DNA of 64,000 nt from Mytilus edulis. Lineage: Eukaryota; Mollusca; Bivalvia; Mytilida; Mytilidae. Each line of letters begins with the position of its first letter. The stretch's first letter is position 1. This document shows positions 58,301 to 64,000 of the stretch, piece by piece. Position numbers and translations under genes: made by a program. The DNA lies in the NCBI RefSeq assembly GCF_963676685.1, contig NC_092351.1, positions 43,018,733-43,082,732 on the forward strand, given 5' to 3'. The notes beneath the pieces are model-generated. The model had not been told where the DNA came from. It ran no database searches and saw nothing but the letters and a program-made list of their open reading frames with translations.

Positions 58301-59427
58301 GTTGAAAATTTTCGTCACATTTTTCTAAGGTACTACAATACAAGGATTTCTGAAATTTGGTTTCAGGGTTTAAATAAGTCAGCTATACCGTGTGATGTGT
58401 TTTCAGATTCATCACTCAACAACTTCCTGTTAACCGAACACTTGTATCATAATTTACACATGATAACCAAGCTGAAAATTTTCGTCACATTTTCTCAGGA
58501 ACTACAATACAAGGATTTCAGAGATTTTGTTTCAGGGTTAATATAAGTCAGCTATACGGTGTGATGAGTTTTCAGATTCATCACTCGACAACTTCTTGTT
58601 TATAGAACACTTACATATTTTTACTCTATTAATATCATCCACTTGTGGCGGGGGTATCATCAGTGAGCAGTAGCTTGCAGTTTCACTTTTTTTCGTATTG
58701 TGTAATATTAGCATTAGCCATAAATATTATTAGATACAAAATCGGTTTAATTCCAGCGACCGTGAAAAAATGTAAGTATTTATAGGCTGCTAGCTGTTCC
58801 TTGATACGACTTCCATTTAATAGCACGCGCTGATTTACCAATATTTTATTGTTTATATGAGTATAATGTCCCATTTATGGGCATTATGTTCTCTGGTCTG
58901 TGCGTTTGTTCGTTCGTCAGTTCGGCCGTCGGTTTGATTGTCTGTCCCGCTTCAGATTAGAGTTTTTGTTTAAGGTAATTTTCGCTGAAGTTGAAGTCTT
59001 ACCAAATTGAAACTTAATCCACACGTTCCTTATGGTAAAGATTATGATCTTTCTAATTGTTATGCCAAATTAACATAGTGCGATTTGGGCATGCGTGTAC
59101 TGTGGATACATTCTAGCTAATAAATGCATTTTATTTATCATTTTTGTTTAGGTCTGTAGACTGAACACTATTAAAAGTATAAGATTCAAAGGTAGAAACG
59201 CTGCCCTGGATTACATTAACAAGTGTGCTGAACTGTGCTGGATGATGAACTTTGAAGACCCCCCGGTTGGCATGGATTTTGAATTCAAGGAAGGCGGGAA
59301 AATCAATCCAAATCGATTTACCACTTATTTTAAGAAAGGAAAATTGATTGACTATTTGGTGTGGCCTGTGCTGATGTCTTTGTCAGACAATACACTTTTA
59401 ACGAAAGGCATCGTTCAAAGTAAATAG
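43318..59427 (+). CDS. SPATA18-like: Mitochondria-eating protein (MIEAP/SPATA18) homologue, 12 exons
   Basis: Exons: 43318-43339, 44591-44778, 46176-46310, 47435-47484, 47916-48020, 48391-48495, 49318-49557, 49972-50076, 55249-55450, 55954-56043, 57424-57528, 59152-59427. Every intron is GT-AG and all phases agree, giving 540 aa; human SPATA18 is about 538. Seen: a helical N terminus (1-115); coiled coil (about 116-201 and 282-316); a basic Ser/Thr-rich insert (202-281); a C-terminal MIEAP-type domain (about 317-540) with RLNSLYVDDWTNAYEVV, CAELCWMMNFEDPPVGMDF and LVWPVLMSLSDNTLLTKG. Vertebrate MIEAP acts at mitochondria in removal of damaged mitochondrial protein and lipid; the same role here is inference. 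Bivalves carry many MIEAP paralogues, so orthology is uncertain. Confidence 0.88.
44095..44240. repeat. Tandem duplication, ~71 bp x2 (intron 1)
   Basis: AAAGGGACATAAC...ACTAACCGT...AAGCCCCGCC repeats once with changes. Confidence 0.7.
44591..44778 (+). CDS. MIEAP-like exon 2
   Basis: Residues 8-70, helical (WMFKLHVLTNELLDWASRVY ... NADMIGHLRKKL). Acceptor TAATTTACAG, donor GTATGC. A similar pattern is encoded at 62967. Confidence 0.85.
45877..45975 (-). repeat. SINE-like repeat, family S2 fragment (intron 2)
   Basis: AAAATTGAGAATGGAAATGG...CAACAACCCGACCAAAG...GAAGGCCACCAATG. Confidence 0.75.
46176..46310 (+). CDS. MIEAP-like exon 3
   Basis: Residues 71-115, phase 0 at both ends (GYSVWNAITYRHHQQFVDDL). 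Confidence 0.85.
46517..46759. mobile_element. Foldback MITE with poly-G tract (intron 3)
   Basis: Arms AGGGACGACATCAAAAG and CTTTTGATGTCGTCCCT are inverted, extended by ATGTAGGATAAAAAA-type matches. The interior has a G-run of over 15 at about 46568-46596 and a second G-rich patch at 46683-46698. Confidence 0.82.
47435..47484 (+). CDS. MIEAP-like exon 4
   Basis: Start of the coiled coil (TQINNLLTQLKEEQRL). 50 nt, leaves phase 2. Confidence 0.85.
47916..48020 (+). CDS. MIEAP-like exon 5
   Basis: 105 nt, phase 2-2. Coiled coil (LESQVEALKDDVARLKKEKD). Confidence 0.87.
48391..48495 (+). CDS. MIEAP-like exon 6
   Basis: 105 nt, phase 2-2. Coiled coil (NKVEKLENEVEELGSNLEVV). Confidence 0.87.
49096..49118 (+). 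CDS. Possible alternative first coding exon
   Basis: ATG followed by seven codons, ending CCAG|GTAAGT. It leaves phase 2, exactly what exon 7 needs, and would add MDVEKDTR in front of it. As an internal exon it would break the frame, so an alternative promoter is more likely. The 5' boundary is unknown. Confidence 0.4.
49318..49557 (+). CDS. MIEAP-like exon 7
   Basis: 240 nt, phase 2-2. Basic Ser/Thr/Lys/Arg-rich insert with little predicted structure (KSFSRDSELPSVKHKTGTLK). The frame stays open past the GTATGT donor to 49762, which makes a longer isoform possible. Confidence 0.8.
49972..50076 (+). CDS. MIEAP-like exon 8
   Basis: 105 nt, phase 2-2 (SREAVTREMLLETRIARLQK). Helical. Confidence 0.87.
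50195..50320 (-). repeat. SINE-like repeat, family S1 fragment (intron 8)
   Basis: GCCGTACTTTGACCTATA...GTCTCATTGGCATTCATACC, reverse orientation. Preceded at 50137-50165 by an end fragment of the hammerhead repeat. Confidence 0.7.
52357..52433. repeat. Foldback repeat
   Basis: CTGGTATCATCCC faces GGGATGATACCAG; inner CCCATATCGG faces CCGATATGGG. Confidence 0.8.
52640..53028 (+). mobile_element. SINE-like repeat, family S2, fullest copy
   Basis: From TTAACCCCGCCGCATTTTTGC through GACGCCTCCGGGTGCGGGAA and TCTCGCTACATTGAAGAC to CCATTTCCATTCTCAATTTT. Confidence 0.75.
53169..53288. repeat. Foldback repeat, nearly perfect (~120 bp)
   Basis: ATAGCTGAGAGGGTGATAGA faces TCTATCACCCTCTCAGCTAT; inner ACATTGTCAACC faces GGTTGACAATGT. 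A diverged relative is at 53893-53949. Confidence 0.85.
55249..55450 (+). CDS. MIEAP-like exon 9
   Basis: Start of the C-terminal MIEAP-type domain (LFPQRLNSLYVDDWTNAYEV). Enters phase 2, leaves phase 0. Preceded by a 5.2-kb intron. Confidence 0.87.
55954..56043 (+). CDS. MIEAP-like exon 10
   Basis: 90 nt, phase 0-0 (MGRDLFDEQKEMLKCETVGF). Confidence 0.86.
56932..56979 (-). ncRNA. Hammerhead ribozyme, type I, intact core
   Basis: Minus strand: stem I strand GCGTCA, CTGATGA, stem II GTCT/AGAC, GAAA, ACGCGCGT stem III, GTC with cleavage after 56940, stem I strand TGGCGT. Confidence 0.87.
57268..57314 (-). ncRNA. Hammerhead ribozyme, type I, intact core
   Basis: As the previous copy with one change in stem III (ACGCGTGT). 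Cleavage expected after 57275. Stem I GCGTCA with TGGCGC. Confidence 0.85.
57424..57528 (+). CDS. MIEAP-like exon 11
   Basis: 105 nt, phase 0-0 (KNGVIHIKDFQRKMAADTIP). The tandem hammerhead repeat ends about 100 bp upstream in the intron. Confidence 0.86.
58015..58660 (+). repeat. Minisatellite-bearing repeat, three ~170-bp units (intron 11)
   Basis: ATACCCCTGCTTTAAAAAAC and a GTCCGTCC-rich stretch precede three units each with AACTACAATACAAGGATTTC and AACAACTTCCTGTTAACCG. The unit happens to be open for 105 codons but that is repeat translation, not a gene. Confidence 0.8.
58850..59060 (-). repeat. GGAC/GTCC-rich repeat end (intron 11)
   Basis: GGGCATTATGTTCTCTGGTC, GTTCGTTCGTCAG and TCCCGCTTCAG match in reverse the insertion at 61921-62205. 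Confidence 0.7.
59152..59427 (+). CDS. MIEAP-like exon 12 (end)
   Basis: Residues 450-540, the most diagnostic part of the MIEAP domain: C-x-L start, CAELCWMM, PPVGMDF and a VWPVLM motif, then TAG. Confidence 0.9.
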   Translation, partial: VCRLNTIKSIRFKGRNAALDYINKCAELCWMMNFEDPPVGMDFEFKEGGKINPNRFTTYFKKGKLIDYLVWPVLMSLSDNTLLTKGIVQSK

Positions 59428-59563
59428 ACAACGGCAGTGTGTAAGAGTTCGGAATATACATGTAAACATGCTTCTTTTTATAAGATTGTGACAATATATG
59501 TAAAATTAATGAATTATATTTGAATTTTTCCTCATGTCTGTTACGATATTTTTATGTGTAAGA

Positions 59564-59569
59564 AATAAA
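59564..59569 (+). terminator. Polyadenylation signal of MIEAP-like gene
   Basis: AATAAA 137 nt after the stop codon, the first downstream of it. Confidence 0.65.
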
Positions 59570-60334
59570 AGTGGCCTTTCATTTATGTAAATTCTTTTTA
59601 CCTGGAAAAGCGTTGGAAATTTTAAATTAACAAAATAAATAAAAATGATACAAAGAAAAAATTGTAATACATTATTTAACTTGTATTATTTAAATCATTC
59701 AGAATGTTTAGCTAGCTTTGAAATAAACACATTAATTAAAGAGGGAATATCTACGGTATAAAAAAATATTACTTTTTTCTCTGTCAAGAATACAGTAGAT
59801 TTTGTACATAACTTACTATAATAGATGAAAGGTATTTAAGTGCAAATCTTAACCTTTTTTTCCCGATGTTGGTGCTTTAAACACGCCTTTGAAAATTCGC
59901 CAATCATACTCATATATAAACCGTCGAATAACCCAACAAGTACGAATGCATTTTGTTCAACAATAAATGATTTTGAATCGCAATATTGACTTTAATAGCA
60001 AACTAAATATTATTATTATGTTATATAAATATACACATACACATTCATGGATGCACAAAGTCATGTCTTTCTCTGACTGGTTATGCCATCTTTACACTAA
60101 ATCTATTGGATGTTGGACGATACGGAGTGATAATTTAGTCTAAGATACATGATTTGTTTTATTAGTTGTTAGTGGATTTGAACTAGCTGTCAGTAACTCC
60201 GAGTACTCTCAGATCTGTGCTTGGTGTTTTTTTGTTGTTGGTATGTACGAGTACCCGGCCACGTCCACTTGTATTTTTAGTATTTGTACTTACATCCATC
60301 TGATAAGTTAAGCCTTTTAACTGATGTTAATAGT

Positions 60335-60715
60335 TCGTTCTTATACTGTACTGTCAAACCACTGTTCAATGTTAGGGAAGGGTTGGGATCCCGCTAAAAT
60401 GTTTAACCCCGCCACATTCTGTATGTATGTGCCTGTTCAAAGTCGGGAGCCTGTAATACAGGGATTGTCGTTTGTTTATTATAATAAGTTACATATTTTT
60501 TTCGTTCATTTTTTGTACATAATTTAGGCCGTTAGTTTTTCTCGTTTGAATTGATTTACATTGTCATTTCGGGGCCTTTTATGGCTGAATATGCGGTACG
60601 GGCTTTGCTCATTGTTGTAGACCGTACAGTGACCTATAGTTGTTAATTTCTGTGTCATTTAGTCTCTCGTGGAGAGTCTCTCATTGGCAATCATACCACA
60701 TCTTCTTTTTAATTT
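60335..60715 (-). mobile_element. SINE-like repeat, family S1, fullest copy
   Basis: The reverse complement runs from AAGATGTGGTATGATTGCC through TAACGGCC and AATGAACG to GTGGCGGGGTTAAACA and GGGATCCCAACCC. Confidence 0.78.
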
Positions 60716-61718
60716 TTAACAATATTTATAATTTTTCTATTTACCGTTTCCTTTTATAAAGATATGTACATTTGTTATAGTTTCAAAATGACAAATATTT
60801 CTTGCGCAGGTTGAGACTTAAGAAATGAAAAGTTTAACAGATATAAGACAAAGAAAGAAAAAGACAAACTGCAGCCAATAGATTGAACTCTAGATCTTAC
60901 GCGAACCCAAGAAAAACAGATAAAAAAAATGAACAATGGAAATTAGAACAAGATACTAGGCTTACTAAAATTTTTATAGTAATAGAAAAACAAAGGATAT
61001 AGGATAACCGTCCATGACACATAAGTAGTACATGAGCAGCAAAAGACACACACAGAGCAAAGGAACAGCGCTAATATTGTAAAGCATTGTCCGGAAATTC
61101 ACGTACAATATTTTTTTTTAAACTGAAAACATTTTCTCATTATTCTTTATAAACCGAAAAATATGTTACATTTGAGTTTTCCATTAAGAAATACGTCAAA
61201 TCTCTTGGAGTCTACAACCTTCATCTCACAATGAATTAAATCTTTATATATATAAAACTTTATCTAAAGAAACGTAAATATGTATATGCGCAGCACATTC
61301 AAACATTTCCAGATACAAAATGTAACCGGGTTTATTAAAACTCTTGAACTAATTATAAACTATAACGAATTTTATATTTTTTTACCATTGTCCAGGTTTT
61401 GGATTTTTCAACTTGTGAAATGTTTGTCCCCGCCACGTTCTTTATAATAGTACAGTATTTCCAAGATCGGAATTTCTATTTCAGTGGTTGTTGATTGTGG
61501 CTTTGTTTCAAATTTGTTTTTCATTTATTATTTTAACACATACGAGGTTATTGCATGCCAAAGACCTTGCAGTCCCTATAGAGTTGCTTACATCAACGTC
61601 CTTGTAATCATGTTCAAGTTGGAAAAGCAAACCACATCTCCTAATTCTTCAATTACTATAATTATACAGTAATTATGTTATCTCTATTTCCCAAACACCG
61701 AAGTTTGTTTCCATATTA
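60716..61718. other. Intergenic AT-rich sequence, nothing recognised
   Basis: No feature supported. Confidence 0.45.
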
Positions 61719-61724
61719 AGTAAA

Positions 61725-62320
61725 AAATGGAAGATATGGTAAAATTGCCAATAAGACAACTCTTCACAAAAGACCAAATGACACAAAATTTAACAACTAT
61801 AGATAACAGTAAGGCCTTCATCAATAAACAAAGCACATACCGCATAGTCAAGGCCCAAAAATGAAAAATGTAAAACAATCAAAACAAGAAAACTAACGGC
61901 CCAATTTATGTACAACAAGAATGTGTCCTCAGTACACGAATGCCCCACTCGCACTATCATTTTTCATGTTCAGTGGACCGCGAAATTGGGATAAAAACTC
62001 TAATTTGGCATTTGAATTAGAAAAATCATATCATAGGGAACATGTGTACCAAGTTTGAAGTTGATTGGACTTCAACTTCATCAAAAACTACCTTGACCAA
62101 AAACTTGAACCTGAAGCGGGACAGACGGACGGACTGACAGACGGACGAACGAACGGACGCACAGACCAGAAAACATAATGCCCCTCTACTATCGTAGGTG
62201 GGGCATAAAAAATGAACGAAAAACAAATATACAACACATCAACAAACGACAACCACTGAATTACAGGCTCCTGATTTGTGATAGGCACATGCATACATTA
62301 TGTGGCGGGGTTAATAGAAG
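61725..62320 (+). mobile_element. SINE-like repeat S1 split by a nested insertion
   Basis: The 5' part ends near 61920 (CAATTTATGTACAA) and the 3' part resumes at 62206 (AAAAATGAACGAAAAACAAA). The gap 61921-62205 is an insertion, so it is younger than the S1 copy. Confidence 0.8.
61921..62205 (+). mobile_element. Short GGAC-rich element nested in S1
   Basis: Opens GAATGTGTCCTCAGTACACG, contains ATGCCCCACTCGC and ends GTGGGGCAT; a GGACGGACTGACAGACGGAC stretch lies before the 3' end. GCCCCAC/GTGGGGC are inverted near the ends. Confidence 0.75.
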
Positions 62321-62966
62321 CGCTTCAATACCATGGAACGGAGAACTGTATCCCTGCCTACATAATTCATGGAACAATAATGGTATATTGTTCCGGATCT
62401 AATGATAATTTTGACTCCGCAAGAGTATTTTAACACATATATGTAAATAAAACTGGGACTGACAAATAGATGATTAAACAATGGAAATTCATAGCTATTC
62501 GAAACAGCTTAATACGAACATTATAAGCATAGTCGTTATACCACCCTTTCTAGAGTTTGTATAGGCAGGGGTAACATTTTTTCTACCTAGGAGCTGTTTC
62601 CATTTGTAAACAATTATATGACTGGTCATAGAGGAGCTGGTAAATGCATGAAAAACAGAATATTAAAAGCACTGAATTTTTACTAGCACTAAATTTTTAC
62701 ATTGTCTGTACAAAGTAAAAAAACAAAAAAGTTATTATTATAGTTGTAAATTCGCCAAAATTTTCTACATCGGTTCACTCAACAAAAACAATTTGAAAGT
62801 TTTTATTCTTTTATTCACTACTAATTCAATTGTTCAAAATCAAACAATAAATTTGTAATAAACAAAAATATATAATCAAATAGTGTATTAAATTGTTTGG
62901 AAAGTTATTTTTCTTCACGATATACATAGTTTTTTGTGATTTTTAATATAAGCAGTCATCATAATA
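62321..62966. other. Upstream region of second MIEAP-like gene
   Basis: AT-rich, no feature recognised and no promoter element that can be placed. Confidence 0.4.
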
Positions 62967-63137
62967 ATGAACAGTTACGTGAAAGTAGAATGGCGTTTAA
63001 GACTGAAGAAAATGAGCGATTGTTTGCAATCTTGGTATAAACAATCAGACGCTGCTGTTCGAGAATGGTCACATTTGACAGAAGTTGGATTGCAGCAAGT
63101 CTACCATAAAATTATCTATAATATGATAAAGGAAGTT
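62967..63137 (+). CDS. First coding exon of a second MIEAP-like gene (partial gene)
   Basis: 57 codons from ATG to a consensus GTAAGT donor, phase 0 out, as for exon 2 of the upstream gene. Seen: a helical Trp-rich segment (VEWRLRLKKMSDCLQSWYKQ) and LTEVGLQQVYHKIIYNMIKE. Aligned by eye with residues 17-70 of the 43318 gene (WMFKLHVLTNELLDW ... LNADMIGHLRKKL) it shows the same Trp/Leu spacing and basic end, though identity is low. Same strand and 3.5 kb downstream of that gene's end, so a tandem duplicate is plausible. Remaining exons lie beyond the window. The MIEAP assignment rests on this resemblance and position only. Confidence 0.5.
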
Positions 63138-63302
63138 GTAAGTTATACACAATACTGATACAGGTCTAGTTGAAACCTATATTGTAAAAAAAATATTTTT
63201 TTTAAAAACATAGACGAAAGTTTATAGGCGAGAAAACGTTCTTCAAAGCGCGATATCAGGCTAGTTTTTTTTATACGTGTAGTGAAATAAAATTCTTATT
63301 AC

Positions 63303-63445
63303 GTGTATTAAGGGGCCAACTGAAGGACGCCTCCGGGTGCGGGAGTTTCTCGCTACATTGAAGACTCATTGGTGGCCTTTGTCTGTTGTCTGCTCTATGG
63401 TCGGGTTGTTGACACATTCCCAATTTCCTTTCTCAATTTTATTAA
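63303..63445 (+). repeat. SINE-like repeat, family S2 fragment
   Basis: GACGCCTCCGGGTGCGGGAG, TCTCGCTACATTGAAGAC, CTATGGTCGGGTTGTTG, TCTCAATTTT. Confidence 0.78.
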
Positions 63446-64000
63446 GTAGAGGCATTTACCGAAAAAGACCTTTGAGGGCTGAGAACATTTGAGAGCTGTA
63501 TTGCACTTTTGTCTTGAATGAAACTGGATATGTTTGTTGTCTATTATAGTATTATTACAATGACAGACATAATGTGAGTTTACAAATTTTCTGCTTGTTA
63601 CATTTTAAGATTTTCTGCAAAATAAATTCTGCCGTTTCACAGTACATCACTAGTCTAATAAAATGTTCGCCTAAAAAGATAATGTTAAATTCACTAACAA
63701 GCAGTAGAACACTGCTATACTTTCAAGAACAGGCGTTGTTTAAAATTACTATAATTTAGTGGCAAATTCTACATGTAGCAAAAAGGATGTGTAAAGGGCT
63801 AATTGGTCAATGTAAATTAAACTTAAAGTTCTCAAACATTGTATTAAATATTTGTATTAACTCATGAGCCTTATAATGCAGATACTACATCCTGTACTAA
63901 TCTGTACACTGTAGGTTGGGCTGTGTGGCGATACACGTTATTGATGTTTTAAACCATACAGCTATATAAATAAATTTGGTGTATTAACTGTCTTCTGATT
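63446..64000. other. Intronic sequence, nothing recognised
   Basis: No exon or repeat could be supported up to the window end. Confidence 0.4.

Noticed and set aside
58229..58546. 105-codon ORF with internal protein repeats
   Set aside because: Translation of a DNA minisatellite; identical repeats at DNA level, no start context.

Overview
The window looks like nuclear DNA of a marine bivalve, most likely a mussel (Mytilidae). It is AT-rich and repeat-dense, with small phase-consistent exons separated by kilobase introns. The repeat families are ones I associate with mussel genomes: hammerhead-bearing repeats, Penelope-like elements, TIR elements with a TCACCTGGCCC end, and GGAC-rich elements. 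Species assignment is inference.

Layout. 1-8559 (minus) is an almost complete Ty3/Gypsy LTR retrotransposon: gag, protease, RT-RNase H-integrase, and an extra C2H2 zinc-finger ORF downstream of pol. It sits in a Penelope-like element (PLE) 3' end whose remnant continues to about 9195. 9.3-28 kb is mainly repeats: several copies of an unclassified dispersed repeat, a 1.77 kb element with three internal ~500 bp tandem units, a Harbinger/PIF transposon with 25-bp TIRs, a SINE-like insertion with a 12-bp target duplication, and a broken zinc-finger exon at 15.1-15.8 kb.

28645-34919 (plus) is a three-exon gene for a claudin/PMP22-like four-helix membrane protein; its 5.1 kb first intron holds a hairpin MITE. 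37.3-39.4 kb (minus) is a 5'-truncated PLE with a largely intact reverse transcriptase.

43318-59427 (plus) is a complete 12-exon gene for a 540-aa mitochondria-eating protein (MIEAP/SPATA18) homologue. All splice phases agree. A possible alternative first exon lies in its sixth intron and a ~4 kb TIR element in its eighth. At 62967 a first coding exon resembling the start of this gene suggests a second tandem family member running out of the window.

The most unusual signal is a set of five hammerhead self-cleaving ribozyme motifs (13.7, 27.3, 35.7, 56.9 and 57.3 kb), all in one repeat family. The last two lie 335 bp apart in direct tandem, the arrangement expected for a retrozyme-like element that would release a unit-length RNA.

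The host genes work independently as far as can be seen: one probable membrane or junction-type protein, and one or more proteins of mitochondrial quality control. Nearly everything else is mobile DNA.
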